Shown here: piece after piece, positions 21,896 to 32,787 of the stretch
How positions within the stretch are numbered: the stretch's first letter is position 1
Layout: every line of letters begins with the position of its first letter
Assembly: GCF_013376095.1 (NCBI RefSeq)
Contig: NZ_JAAMFN010000006.1
Coordinates: 62,001 to 126,000, forward strand
Direction of reading: 5' to 3'
From: Arthrobacter sp. SDTb3-6
GTDB lineage: Bacteria > Actinomycetota > Actinomycetes > Actinomycetales > Micrococcaceae
DNA length: 64,000 nucleotides
The notes under the pieces: model-generated
Databases searched by the model: none
Told to the model about the DNA's origin: nothing
What the model saw: the letters and a program-made list of their open reading frames with translations, nothing else
Made by a program: the position numbers and the translations under genes

Positions 21896-23265
21896 CCCTG
21901 GTCGCCCTGCCGGCCATGCTGGTGGTCTTCACCGCCATCGCGGCCCTGCTGACCGCTGTCGAGTCGGCGCTGAACTTTTTTCCCCGGCACGACGCCGAGG
22001 CCGTGGCCGCCCACAGCCGCGGCACCGCGCTGCTGCGCATCCTTGAGGACCCCATGGCGCACCTGAACGCGTTGCGGTTTTGGCGTGTCTGGTTTGAAAT
22101 GGCCGCCGCCGTGGCCGTCTCGCTTCTGCTGGTGGACCTGCTGCGCAACGAATGGGTTGCCGGGCTGATTGCCACGGTCATCATGGCCGGGGTCAGCTTC
22201 ATATTGGTGGGCACCTCCCCCCGGCGCCTGGGCCGGATGTACTCCGCTGCGCTGGTGGGGCGCACGGCGTGGCTGGTGCGTTTGCTGTACCGCATCCTCG
22301 GCCCCATGCCCGGATGGTTTCTCAAGCTCGGCGGCGCCGTCACAAAGGACGTCTCCGGCACCGAGGAGGCCTTCGTCACGGAAGAGGAATTCCGCGAATT
22401 CGTGGACCGGGCCAGCGATTCGGACATGATTGAGGACAACGAGGCCGAACTCATCCAAAGCGTGTTCGACCTCGGCGAAACCATGGTCCGGGCCGTCATG
22501 GTCCCGCGCACCGACATCCGCAGCATTGAACAGGGCGCCACGCTGGAAGGCGCCATGGACGTGTTCCTGGCCTCCGGCTTTTCCCGGGTGCCCGTCATCG
22601 GGGACGACACCGACCACATCCTGGGCATCCTGTACCTGAAGGACCTGGTGGCCACCATGCACCGGCTCGCCGAGGGCGACCCCCGCCCGGCCGTTGAAAG
22701 CCTGGCCCGCAACGTCCGGTATGTGCCCGAGTCCAAGCCGGTCGATGACCTGCTGAAGGAACTGCAGGGAGAATCCACCCATGTGGCCATTGTGGTGGAC
22801 GAATACGGCGGCACAGCCGGGCTGGTGACCCTGGAGGACCTGATCGAGGAAATCGTCGGGGAAATCTCGGACGAATATGATTCCGTGTCCCCGGACGTGC
22901 AGGGGCTGGGCCACGGCCGCTACCGCATCCGCGCCCGCATGGGCGTGGAGGATTTTGGCGAACTCTTCGGCAAGGAACTGGACGACGACGAGGTGGACAC
23001 CGTGGGCGGGCTGCTGGCCAAGCACCTCGGTCGGATTCCCGCACCGGGCAGCAGTGTTGTGGTCTCCGGCATCCGCCTGGTGGCCGACCGCATGGAGCCG
23101 GGCCGCAACCGCGTCAGCCACGTCATTGCCAGCCTGGCCCCCGGGTCCGGGAATGGCACCACCGGCAGTGCCGGACACGAACCCCCTACGCCACTTGCCC
23201 ACGACCCCGGCAACCCGGGGCATGGCACGACGGGCGATCAACACCACAGGAGCAACCATGAGTAA
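21892..23265 (+). CDS. CBS-domain membrane protein (CNNM/CorC, hemolysin-like)
   Basis: A 457-residue protein with an N-terminal DUF21 membrane domain of about 150 residues containing three hydrophobic helices. Two CBS domains follow ([20 protein letters not shown], then [19 protein letters not shown] and [21 protein letters not shown]), then a CorC_HlyC domain ([20 protein letters not shown]). The C-terminal 40 residues are a low-complexity tail rich in His and Gly. The family is linked to Mg/Co or Na-dependent Mg transport. GTG 21892 overlaps the ybeY stop, and the end overlaps the start of era by eight bases. Confidence 0.92.
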   Translation: MTLVALPAMLVVFTAIAALLTAVESALNFFPRHDAEAVAAHSRGTALLRILEDPMAHLNALRFWRVWFEMAAAVAVSLLLVDLLRNEWVAGLIATVIMAGVSFILVGTSPRRLGRMYSAALVGRTAWLVRLLYRILGPMPGWFLKLGGAVTKDVSGTEEAFVTEEEFREFVDRASDSDMIEDNEAELIQSVFDLGETMVRAVMVPRTDIRSIEQGATLEGAMDVFLASGFSRVPVIGDDTDHILGILYLKDLVATMHRLAEGDPRPAVESLARNVRYVPESKPVDDLLKELQGESTHVAIVVDEYGGTAGLVTLEDLIEEIVGEISDEYDSVSPDVQGLGHGRYRIRARMGVEDFGELFGKELDDDEVDTVGGLLAKHLGRIPAPGSSVVVSGIRLVADRMEPGRNRVSHVIASLAPGSGNGTTGSAGHEPPTPLAHDPGNPGHGTTGDQHHRSNHE

Positions 23266-24223
23266 GAAAAAGGGATCGCTGGCCATGCCCTCGCCCAAGA
23301 ACGAGGGCTTCCGTGCCGGATTTGCGGTCCTCGCCGGCCGGCCGAACGCTGGTAAATCGACGCTGACGAATGCGCTGGTGGGCCAGAAAGTCGCCATCAC
23401 CTCCGCCAAGCCACAGACCACCCGCCACACCATTCGTGGGATCGTCCACCGCGACACCTACCAGCTGGTGCTCGTGGACACGCCAGGGCTGCACCGCCCC
23501 CGCACACTGCTGGGCAAGCGCCTGAACGAACTGGTGGCCGAAACCCTCTCAGAGGTCGACGCCATCGGCTTCTGCCTGCCCGCGAATGAAAAGATCGGCC
23601 CCGGCGACCGTTACATCGCCCAGCAGCTCGGACAGGTGGGCCGCAAGCCCGTCATCGCAATCGTCACCAAGACCGACACCGTGGACCGGCAGGCGGTCAC
23701 CGACCAGCTCATCGCCGTCGAGGCGCTGGGACGGGAGGTCATGGGACCGGACGGTTTCGCCGACGTCGTGCCCGTCTCCGCCGTGGAGGACTTCCAGGTG
23801 GAAACCCTCGCCGGGGTCCTCGCCGGCTACATGCCGGAATCCCCGGCCCTCTACCCCGACGGAGAGCTGACGGATGAGCCCGAGGCCGTCATGGTCGCCG
23901 AGCTGGTCCGCGAGGCAGCCCTGGAAGGGGTGCGCGACGAGCTCCCGCACTCGCTGGCCGTGGTGGTGGAGGAGATTGTCCCCCGTGAAGGCCGCACCGA
24001 GGGCCACGAGCTGCTGGACGTCCGGGTGAACCTGTATGTGGAACGGCCCTCGCAAAAGGCCATCATCATCGGCAAGGGCGGTGCCCGCCTGCGCGAGGTG
24101 GGGACCACGGCGAGGCACGGGATCGAGGCGCTGCTCGGCACCAGGATCTACCTTGACCTGCACGTCAAGGTCGCCAAGGACTGGCAGCGGGACCCGAAGC
24201 AGCTGGTCAAGCTCGGTTTTTAG
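23258..24223 (+). CDS. era: GTPase Era
   Basis: A 321-residue GTPase that binds 16S rRNA and assists 30S assembly. The G domain has G1 GRPNAGKST, G2 around TTRHTIRG, G3 DTPGLHRP and G4 TKTD. The C-terminal KH domain is complete, with QKAIIIGKGGARLREVG. ATG 23258 is preceded by CAGGAG at six bases; the reading frame is open far upstream but that part lies inside the CBS-protein gene. It is the last member of the phoH-ybeY-CBS protein-era cluster, a set devoted mainly to ribosome biogenesis. Confidence 0.96.
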   Translation: MSKKKGSLAMPSPKNEGFRAGFAVLAGRPNAGKSTLTNALVGQKVAITSAKPQTTRHTIRGIVHRDTYQLVLVDTPGLHRPRTLLGKRLNELVAETLSEVDAIGFCLPANEKIGPGDRYIAQQLGQVGRKPVIAIVTKTDTVDRQAVTDQLIAVEALGREVMGPDGFADVVPVSAVEDFQVETLAGVLAGYMPESPALYPDGELTDEPEAVMVAELVREAALEGVRDELPHSLAVVVEEIVPREGRTEGHELLDVRVNLYVERPSQKAIIIGKGGARLREVGTTARHGIEALLGTRIYLDLHVKVAKDWQRDPKQLVKLGF

Positions 24224-24330
24224 CCGCCGCGGGCGCGGGCCCGGGAGGGCACCGGGACTTCTTTGCGATTGTTCCCAGTCTTGCCCGGTAAACTCGATCG
24301 AGTTCCCCATCCGCAGTGAAAGGTTCATCA

Positions 24331-25932
24331 ATGGCGAGACGCCGCGCCAATTCACCGGCAGCCAAGGCTGCCGGCGCGACCCCCCGGGGGGCCGTGGCCG
24401 ACGGATCACCCATCGGCCGGCACTTCACGCCGCGGCACAAGGCCCCGCTGTGGCTGAAGATTGCTGCCGTGTGCGTTTCGGGCGTGCTGGTGCTGGTGCT
24501 GGGCACGGCCGGCGTGCTGGTCATGAAGCTGCAGCAAAACGTCACCACCTCCCCGCTCAATGCCGGGCTGGAAAACGGCGGCAAGAAGCCCGCGGAGGAT
24601 TCCGGCTCGCTGCAGGTGTTGATCCTGGGCACCGACACCCGTGCCGGGAAGAACAGCGAATACGGCACCGCCGCGGACTCCAGCGGCCCGGGCCACTCCG
24701 ACGTCATGCTCCTGATGAACATTTCCGCGGACAATTCCCAGGTGTCGGTCACCAGCTTCCCCCGCGACCTCATGGTCCCCATTCCGGACTGCAAGTCGCC
24801 CACAACCGGCCAGATCGTGCCGGGCCAGGCGATGGGCCAGCTGAACGCGGCCCTGGCCGAAGGCCCCGGCTGCACCGTGGCAGCCATCAATCAGCTGACC
24901 GGGTTGACCATTGACCACTTCATGCTCGCCGACTTCACGGCCGTCAAGGAGCTCTCCAACGCGCTGGGCGGCGTTGAGGTCTGTGTCAACCACGCCATGT
25001 ACGACGTCAACGGCTCCTTCCTGAAGCTGCCGGCCGGCAAGAGCCTGGTCAAGGGCGAACAGGCCCTGGCCTTCCTGCGCACGCGCCACGCCTTCGGCGA
25101 CTCCAGCGACCTGGCCCGGATCAAGGCCCAGCAGTACTTCCTCGGTTCCATGGTGCGCAAGGTCAAGGAGGAAGGCACCCTGACCAACCTGCCCAAGCTG
25201 TACCAGCTGGCAGACGTCGTCACCAAGAACCTGACCATCGACGAGGGACTGGCCAACATCCCTGCCATGGTGGGGATCGCCACGAGGCTCTCCAAGATCA
25301 ATCTCGCCAACGTGTCGTTCGTCACCGTGCCCAACGAGCCTTACGTCTCGGACCCCAACCGGGTGCAGCTCAAGGAGCCAGCCGCCGGGCAGTTCTTCGC
25401 CGCCCTGCGGCATGACACCGCACTGACCCGGGCGCCGGCGAAGGCCACCCCGAGTTCCGCCGCCCCCTCCGCCAAACCGTCGACGCCGGCCGCGGCGGGG
25501 ACGGCCGGTGCTGCGCCCACCACTACCACGCAGACGCCCACGAAGGCGGCCTACGACAAGGCGTTGCAGCCCATCAGCGTGGCCAACGCCTCAGCGATCG
25601 TCGGACGGGCCACGGAAGTGCTGGCCAGCCTTGCTTCCAGCGGATTCACGAATTCCTGGTCCGCGGGGGACGTCGCGCCCGAGAACGAGACCAAGGTCCT
25701 CTACGGACCCGACATGTCCGACGTGGCCGCCGATGTTGCCAAGCTGTTCCACATTCCTGCCACCGCAGTGCAGTCCGACCCCTCCATTTCCGGCGTGCAG
25801 CTGGTCATCGGAACCGACTGGACCAGTGGGACGGACTTTGGCAGGATCGTGGTCCCGAAGGACATTGTCGCCAGCACCGCAGATCAAAGCGGCGGCTGCC
25901 TGACGGTCAACCCGCTCTACTACACCAAGTAG
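24331..25932 (+). CDS. LytR-CpsA-Psr (LCP) family cell-wall ligase
   Basis: A 533-residue membrane-anchored protein. One transmembrane helix covers about residues 41-65, followed by an extracytoplasmic LCP domain (QVLILGTDTRAG, SVTSFPRDLMVPIPDC, and RTRHAFGDSSDLARIKAQQYF) holding the conserved arginines that bind the polyprenyl-pyrophosphate substrate. An Ala/Thr/Pro linker near residue 375-405 leads to a C-terminal LytR_C domain ending GGCLTVNPLYYTK. LCP enzymes transfer glycopolymers from lipid carriers to peptidoglycan. ATG 24331 is preferred over GTG 24316 because GAAAGG precedes it at the right distance. Confidence 0.92.
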   Translation: MARRRANSPAAKAAGATPRGAVADGSPIGRHFTPRHKAPLWLKIAAVCVSGVLVLVLGTAGVLVMKLQQNVTTSPLNAGLENGGKKPAEDSGSLQVLILGTDTRAGKNSEYGTAADSSGPGHSDVMLLMNISADNSQVSVTSFPRDLMVPIPDCKSPTTGQIVPGQAMGQLNAALAEGPGCTVAAINQLTGLTIDHFMLADFTAVKELSNALGGVEVCVNHAMYDVNGSFLKLPAGKSLVKGEQALAFLRTRHAFGDSSDLARIKAQQYFLGSMVRKVKEEGTLTNLPKLYQLADVVTKNLTIDEGLANIPAMVGIATRLSKINLANVSFVTVPNEPYVSDPNRVQLKEPAAGQFFAALRHDTALTRAPAKATPSSAAPSAKPSTPAAAGTAGAAPTTTTQTPTKAAYDKALQPISVANASAIVGRATEVLASLASSGFTNSWSAGDVAPENETKVLYGPDMSDVAADVAKLFHIPATAVQSDPSISGVQLVIGTDWTSGTDFGRIVVPKDIVASTADQSGGCLTVNPLYYTK

Positions 25933-25950
25933 CGCAGGCGCCCTGGCGGT

Positions 25951-26087
25951 GGCGTTGGCTGTGGCAGGGACGGCTTTCCCTCGGCTGCTATCCGACGCGT
26001 CGGCCGCGGGCGGCCTTTGGCGTCTCCTTTACGCGGCCTACGGAAACGCCGTCCCGGCCACCCCGTCGGCGTTGGCTGTGGCAGGGA
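25951..26087 (+). repeat. 20-bp direct repeat between LCP and M13 genes
   Basis: The sequence GGCGTTGGCTGTGGCAGGGA occurs twice without a mismatch, at 25951-25970 and 26068-26087, in the space between two converging genes. The copies are 117 bases apart and both are followed at some distance by CGGCTGCTA. No coding role is apparent. Confidence 0.7.
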
Positions 26088-26109
26088 TTGCCGCCACCGC
26101 CGGCGGCTG

Positions 26110-28068
26110 CTACCAGATGCTGACGCGCTCTTCGGGCTCCAGCCACAGTCCGTCGCCGGCGGACGTGGCGAAGGCTTCGTGGAAGGCGTCGAGGTTGCGC
26201 ACCACGGCGTTGCACCGCCACTCGGCGGGGGAGTGGGGGTCGACGGCGAGGCGGCGCACCGCCTCCTCGGGGCGGATCTTCGTGCGCCAGCACCCGGCCC
26301 AGGAGAAGAAGAACCGTTGGGCGGCGCTGAGCCCGTCAATGCCGGGCGGCACCGCCCCGTCAAGGCTGAGGTGGTAGGCCTTGTAGCCGATGGCGAGCCC
26401 GCCCAGGTCGCCGATGTTCTCGCCGAGGGTCAGCTCGCCGTTGACGTGACGGTCCGGGGCGGCCGACGGCGAGAGCGCGTTGTACTGCTTGACGAGTTTC
26501 GCCGTCAGTGCCTCGAAGGCGCTGCGGTCCGTGTCGGTCCACCAGTTCCGCAAGGCGCCGGTGCCGTCGAACTGGGAACCCTGGTCGTCGAAGCCGTGGC
26601 CGATCTCGTGCCCGATCACCGCACCGATGCCGCCGTAGTTGGCGGCATCGTCGGCGTCCGCGTCAAAGAACGGCGGCTGCAGGATGGCGGCCGGGAACAC
26701 CACCTCGTTCATGGTGGGGTTGTAGTAGGCGTTCACGGTCTGGGGCGTCATGAACCACTCCTCGCGGTCAACCGGCGCCCCGATCTTGGCCAGCTGGCGG
26801 GCCAGCTCAAAGGCATTGCTCCGCTCGATGTTGCCGATCAGGTCTCCCGGCACAATCTTCAGGGTGGAGTAGTCGCGCCACTTGGACGGGTAGCCGATCT
26901 TGGGCACGAACGCGTCCAACTTCGCAAGTGCCTTTTCGATTGTCTCCCGGCTCATCCAGCCCAGTGCGGAGATGCTTTGGCGGTAGGCCTCGATGAGGTT
27001 TGCCACCAGCACCTCCATGCGCGCCTTGTGGGCTTCGGGGAAGTGTTCGGCCACATACAGCTGGCCCACCGCCTCGCCCAGGGCCCCCTCGACCAGGGCC
27101 ACCCCGCGCTTCCAGCGGTCCCGGATGGCGGGCGTCCCGGTCAGGGTGGTGCCGTGGAAGGCAAAGTTTTCATCCACAAAGGCCTTCGACAAATAAGGGG
27201 CTGCCCCGGCGATCGTGCGCATCGCCAGCCATGCCTTCCAGTCCTCGAGCCGATCCTCGACCAGGAGCGGGGCCTGGCCGCGGAAAAATTCCGGCGTGGC
27301 AACGACGAGTTCGGCGCTTTGGGCGGCCGTGACGCCGAGGGCCTCGAGCCACAGTTCCAGGGCCGGCAGCAACTCCAGGGCGTCGCGCTTGTCCATGAGG
27401 TTATATGTTTTCTGGGGGTCCCGCAGCGTCACCTTGTCCCAGTGCGTGGCGGCAATCTCGGTCTCCAGCGCCATGACCCGTGTGGCCTTGGCTGCGGGCT
27501 CGGCGATTCCGGCAAGGGCCAGCATGGCCTGGACGTGCGCCACGTAGGCGGTGCGGACGTCGGCAAACTTTTCGTCGCGGTAATAGGACTCGTCCGGCAG
27601 GCCCAGCCCCGACTGGAACAGGTGGAGCAGCGAGCGCTCGGGATTGCCGGCGTCGTTGTTGACGTAGGCGCCGAACAGGCCGTCCCCGCCCCGGCGGTCC
27701 AGCTCACCCATCAAGGTCACGACGGCGGCAATCGAATCTGCGCCGTCCACCGCCTTGAGCCTGGGGGCGAGCGGTGCGGCCCCCGCCGCCTCCACGGCCT
27801 CCTCGTCCATGAAGTCCGAGTAGAGGTCGCCGATCCTGGCCTCGTTGCCCCCGGCCGTGGCGCCCGGCTGCGCCGCGGCGGCCCGTTCAATGATGGCCCG
27901 GACAGCGGCCTCGGACTCGTCGTGCAGGGCGTTGAAGGTGCCGCTGAGGGCGCGGTCCGCCGGAATGACCTCGGCAGCCAGCCACTTGCCGTTGACATGG
28001 GCATACAGGTCGTCCTGCGGCCGGATGCCGAGGTCCATGTCGTCCTGGTTGACGCCGGAATGTGTCAC
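26110..28068 (-). CDS. M13 family metallopeptidase (neprilysin-like)
   Basis: A 652-residue zinc endopeptidase. The HExxH motif is seen as GHEIGHGFDDQGSQFDG, the second zinc ligand as GENIGDLGG, and the upstream substrate-binding NAYYNPTMNEVVFPAAILQPPF is characteristic of M13. The C terminus has RLAVDPHSPAEWRCNAVVRNLDAFHEAF. No signal peptide is visible, so it is probably cytoplasmic, as for many actinobacterial M13 enzymes. GTG 28068 is the start, with GGGGAGAG upstream; an in-frame extension to 28176 lacks a ribosome site and overlaps the leuA promoter region. It is divergent from leuA. Confidence 0.93.
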   Translation of the reverse strand: MTHSGVNQDDMDLGIRPQDDLYAHVNGKWLAAEVIPADRALSGTFNALHDESEAAVRAIIERAAAAQPGATAGGNEARIGDLYSDFMDEEAVEAAGAAPLAPRLKAVDGADSIAAVVTLMGELDRRGGDGLFGAYVNNDAGNPERSLLHLFQSGLGLPDESYYRDEKFADVRTAYVAHVQAMLALAGIAEPAAKATRVMALETEIAATHWDKVTLRDPQKTYNLMDKRDALELLPALELWLEALGVTAAQSAELVVATPEFFRGQAPLLVEDRLEDWKAWLAMRTIAGAAPYLSKAFVDENFAFHGTTLTGTPAIRDRWKRGVALVEGALGEAVGQLYVAEHFPEAHKARMEVLVANLIEAYRQSISALGWMSRETIEKALAKLDAFVPKIGYPSKWRDYSTLKIVPGDLIGNIERSNAFELARQLAKIGAPVDREEWFMTPQTVNAYYNPTMNEVVFPAAILQPPFFDADADDAANYGGIGAVIGHEIGHGFDDQGSQFDGTGALRNWWTDTDRSAFEALTAKLVKQYNALSPSAAPDRHVNGELTLGENIGDLGGLAIGYKAYHLSLDGAVPPGIDGLSAAQRFFFSWAGCWRTKIRPEEAVRRLAVDPHSPAEWRCNAVVRNLDAFHEAFATSAGDGLWLEPEERVSIW

Positions 28069-28164
28069 AGTAATCTCTCCCCTTGGAATGGTGGGTGCGA
28101 TTCCCGCCCGGGCGGGCCGCGCGGATGGCACGTTACTGGCCCCAAATGCACAATTGGTGGGCCC

Positions 28165-28195
28165 TTTCACCATCATCCTACTGGCGTGCTAACCT
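28165..28195 (+). promoter_or_regulatory. Predicted promoter of the leuA leader transcript
   Basis: The -10 box TAACCT (28190-28195) fits TANNNT and stands six bases before the GTG of the leader peptide, so transcription should begin at that codon. A weak -35-like TTTCAC is at 28165-28170 with a 19-base spacer, the same geometry as the leuS leader promoter. Confidence 0.5.
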
Positions 28196-28201
28196 AAAAA
28201 T

Positions 28202-28261
28202 GTGCGCACTGGAATGCTCCTTCTTAGCTGCCGCGGCGAGGCCCAAACCACGTTGACCTGA
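28202..28261 (+). CDS. Leucine leader peptide of leuA
   Basis: A 19-residue reading frame starting with GTG at the predicted transcription start: M-R-T-G-M-L-L-L-S-C-R-G-E-A-Q-T-T-L-T, then TGA. Leucine codons CTC CTT CTT lie at 28217-28225. The peptide followed by a conserved-looking CRGEA segment agrees with the LEU-type leader known upstream of leuA in actinobacteria. Codons for CRGEA form one arm of an 11-bp helix with sequence 40 bases downstream. The expected effect is higher leuA expression when charged leucyl-tRNA is scarce. Confidence 0.7.
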   Translation: MRTGMLLLSCRGEAQTTLT

Positions 28262-28291
28262 TCAACTTGGCAGTGGCCGCCCTCGCTGCGG
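28231..28291 (+). promoter_or_regulatory. Long-range helix of the leuA leader
   Basis: CCGCGGCGAGG (28231-28241) can pair with CCTCGCTGCGG (28281-28291), giving 11 bp with one G-U pair. The left arm lies within the leader peptide, six bases after the leucine codons, so a ribosome stalled there would block it. This is the kind of structure that links leader translation to leuA expression. Confidence 0.6.
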
Positions 28292-28326
28292 TGTTTGTGG
28301 TGCCCGGCCCAGCCTCCAAAAGTTGA

Positions 28327-30087
<1,761 letters not shown>

Positions 30088-30171
30088 GGACGGCTGACGA
30101 CGCCCGGCGCCTTGTGCAGGCGCCGGGCGTGGGAGGGCGGCAGGCGCCCCGGCAGGTGGAAGAATGTAGGG

Positions 30172-30924
30172 GTGTCCAATCAATCGTTCGCCACGCGCAC
30201 CTACCGGGATGACGCCGTGATCCTGCGCACCCACAAACTGGGCGAGGCAGACAGGATCATCACCCTGCTGACCCACCGGCACGGCCAGCTGCGCGCCGTG
30301 GCACGCGGGGTGCGCCGCACCAGCAGCAAGTTCGGGGCGCGGCTGGAACCGTTCATGGTGGCCGACCTCCAGCTGGTCAAGGGCCGCACTTTGGACATCG
30401 TCACCCAGGCCGTGGCGAAGGCCAGCTACGGGGACGCCATCGCAGCCAACTATGACCGCTATGTGGTGGCCGCCGCCATGGCGGAAACGGCGGAGCGGCT
30501 CACCGACGTCGACGGTGAAACCTCCAGCGCACACTACCTGCTGTTGGTGGGGGCCCTGGCCGCACTGAGCCGTGGCGCCCATGCACCGGAACTGATCCTG
30601 GATTCCTACCTGCTGCGGGCCGTGTCGATTGCCGGCTGGGCGCCGAGCTTCGGTGACTGCGCCCGGTGCGGGGAGCCCGGCCCCCACGGTTCATTCAACG
30701 CGTCGCTGGGCGGGGCCGTGTGCCCCGATTGCCGGCCGCCGGGCTCACCGGCGCCGGCACCGCAGACCATGTCGCTGCTCGCGAGCCTGCTCAGCGGCGA
30801 CTGGGCCGGGGCGGACGCCTCAGCAATCATTCACCGCCGCGAGGCAGCCGGCCTGGTCGCCGCCTATGTCCAGTGGCACCTGGAGCGCACCGTGCGCTCC
30901 CTTAAACTTGTGGAGCGTGTGTAG
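30172..30924 (+). CDS. recO: DNA repair protein RecO
   Basis: A 250-residue recombination mediator that with RecR loads RecA onto SSB-coated DNA. The N-terminal OB fold starts [23 protein letters not shown], and the C-terminal part has a zinc finger with CARCG and CPDC cysteine pairs. GTG 30172 is used; GGTGGAAG lies about ten bases upstream. An extension to 30112 is possible but reads as low-complexity arginine-rich sequence. The stop TAG is directly followed by the uppS ATG with no gap, so the two genes are coupled. Confidence 0.94.
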   Translation: MSNQSFATRTYRDDAVILRTHKLGEADRIITLLTHRHGQLRAVARGVRRTSSKFGARLEPFMVADLQLVKGRTLDIVTQAVAKASYGDAIAANYDRYVVAAAMAETAERLTDVDGETSSAHYLLLVGALAALSRGAHAPELILDSYLLRAVSIAGWAPSFGDCARCGEPGPHGSFNASLGGAVCPDCRPPGSPAPAPQTMSLLASLLSGDWAGADASAIIHRREAAGLVAAYVQWHLERTVRSLKLVERV

Positions 30925-31746
30925 ATGCCCAGGGCAGGACAACCCGGCAGGAACGGCAACGGAAGCCCTGCCGTGAAGGCACCCTGGCCGCACCCCTCCG
31001 GCGCCGTCATGCCGGACATCCCGGCAGCGCTCATTCCCCGCCATGTGGCCATTGTCATGGACGGCAACGGCCGCTGGGCCAACCTGCGCGGGCTGCCGAG
31101 AATCGAAGGGCACAAGGCCGGCGAACCTGCACTGCTGGACGTCATGGCCGGGGCCATTGAAATGGGCATCAAATACGTCAGCGTGTACGCCTTCTCGACG
31201 GAAAACTGGAAACGGTCCCCGGAAGAGGTCCGCTTCCTGATGGGTTTTAACAAGGACGTATTAAGGCGCCAGCGGGACCAGCTGGACGAATGGGGCGTGC
31301 GGATCCGCTGGGCCGGCCGCAAGCCCCGGCTCTGGGGCTCGGTCATCAAGGAACTGCAGGTGGCCGAGGAACGTACCAGGCACAACAGCACCATTACGTT
31401 GACCATGTGTGTTAATTACGGCGGGCGCGCGGAGATCGCCGACGCGGTGGCTGCCCTTGCCGCGGATGTCGCCGCCGGAAAGGTCAGCCCGAAGTCCATC
31501 ACGGAACGCAGCATCCACAAGTACCTCTACGTGCCGGACATGCCGGACGTGGACCTTTTCCTGCGTTCCAGCGGCGAGCAGAGGCTCTCCAACTTCCTGC
31601 TGTGGCAGAGCGCCTATGCCGAATTTGTCTTCATGGACACCTTGTGGCCGGACGTCGACCGACGCACCCTCTGGGCCGCAGTGGACGAGTATGCCCGGCG
31701 CGACCGGCGGTACGGCGGCGCCGTGGATGCCGCGGCGAAGGCCTAG
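30925..31746 (+). CDS. uppS: Isoprenyl transferase (cis-prenyl diphosphate synthase)
   Basis: A 273-residue cis-prenyltransferase. The catalytic Asp lies in [10 protein letters not shown]; other signatures are [29 protein letters not shown] and the C-terminal [20 protein letters not shown]. These enzymes elongate farnesyl or geranyl diphosphate to the long carrier lipid used for peptidoglycan and other surface polymers. The N-terminal 28 residues are a non-conserved extension. It starts at the base after recO stops. Product chain length cannot be read from sequence. Confidence 0.95.
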   Translation: MPRAGQPGRNGNGSPAVKAPWPHPSGAVMPDIPAALIPRHVAIVMDGNGRWANLRGLPRIEGHKAGEPALLDVMAGAIEMGIKYVSVYAFSTENWKRSPEEVRFLMGFNKDVLRRQRDQLDEWGVRIRWAGRKPRLWGSVIKELQVAEERTRHNSTITLTMCVNYGGRAEIADAVAALAADVAAGKVSPKSITERSIHKYLYVPDMPDVDLFLRSSGEQRLSNFLLWQSAYAEFVFMDTLWPDVDRRTLWAAVDEYARRDRRYGGAVDAAAKA

Positions 31747-31770
31747 CACGGCGGTTATGGCACGCTTGTG

Positions 31771-32787
31771 CTATGCGTGTCCAGGCGGCCCGTAGCCGCG
31801 CAGCCAGCGGTCCAACCGGTGGTAGGCGTCCCGGCGCACCTCCCCGCCGGAGAGAAACACTTCATGCAGCGCGCCGTCGACCCGTTCGACGCTGACGCTG
31901 GTGCCAAGCGATACGGCGCGCAGGGCGAGCGCACGGACATCCAGCACCACGTCGGCACGCAGCATGGCCCCGTTCCACACCGGACCGAGCATGCTGCGCG
32001 AGGAGAGCATCACCAGCACGGGCATGGGCAGGCCCAACCCGGCGGCAACCCTCCGCTGGGCAGCGAGGATGGCCCGCATCCAGCCGGCCCGGACGGGGAA
32101 GGCCTGGGGCGGGCGCAGCGTCCTGTCCACGGGCCAGTCGCCGTACGCTTCGTCGCTGATGCCGCGCCAGTAAAACGTCCGTTCCGGCACGCGCATGCGG
32201 GTCAGCGGGCGCAGGTCCGCCACCGGCCGCACCAGGGGGGTGGCGGCGCGCCGGATGGCCGCCCCGCCCTGGATTTCCAGCCACGGGCTGTTCAGGACCA
32301 GCTGCCCGACGTTCGCTGGAAACTTCTGCGCCCACAGGGCCGCGACCAGTCCGCCGGTGGAATGGCCCATGAGCAGGAGTGGGAAGGCACCGCCGGCAAC
32401 CCCGGCTGCGGACCGGATGGTGCTGTGCGCAAGCGTGATCTCGTCGTCATAGTCCGCCAGGTCGTCAACGTAGCCGCCCAGGTCGTGGCTGACCAGGCTG
32501 CGGCCGTGGTTGTGCAGGTCCAGGGCGTAGAAGTCATAGCCGCGGGTGGTGAAGAATTCCGCCAGGCCGGTGTTGTAAAAGTAGTCGCTCCAGCCGTGGA
32601 TGTACAGGACGGAAGGGCGGGGAGTGCGCGTCGCGGTCCGGGCTGCCGCACCCGCCGGTACCACGGGGCGGTGCCGCACCAGGGTGGCCTGGCGCGGCGT
32701 GCCGTCGGGTCGTGGCACGTCCAGCGGCAGGGCGGCGTAGTCCGGCCCCAGGATGTCCGGCATCCAGCCGTCTGCAGTGGCGCTCAC
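31771..32787 (-). CDS. Alpha/beta hydrolase (serine aminopeptidase S33 / lysophospholipase-like)
   Basis: A 338-residue hydrolase. The oxyanion region is VLYIHGWSDYFYN, the nucleophile elbow is MGHSTGG with the catalytic Ser, and late in the protein D in RADVVLDVRAL and H in DGALHEVF are fitting acid and base. The conserved DLHNHGRS motif is typical of the monoacylglycerol lipase/lysophospholipase branch. No signal peptide is seen, so it is cytoplasmic. The GTG start at 32787 overlaps the stop of the flavoprotein gene (GTGA), forming a two-gene operon. The substrate is unknown. Confidence 0.87.
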   Translation of the reverse strand: MSATADGWMPDILGPDYAALPLDVPRPDGTPRQATLVRHRPVVPAGAAARTATRTPRPSVLYIHGWSDYFYNTGLAEFFTTRGYDFYALDLHNHGRSLVSHDLGGYVDDLADYDDEITLAHSTIRSAAGVAGGAFPLLLMGHSTGGLVAALWAQKFPANVGQLVLNSPWLEIQGGAAIRRAATPLVRPVADLRPLTRMRVPERTFYWRGISDEAYGDWPVDRTLRPPQAFPVRAGWMRAILAAQRRVAAGLGLPMPVLVMLSSRSMLGPVWNGAMLRADVVLDVRALALRAVSLGTSVSVERVDGALHEVFLSGGEVRRDAYHRLDRWLRGYGPPGHA

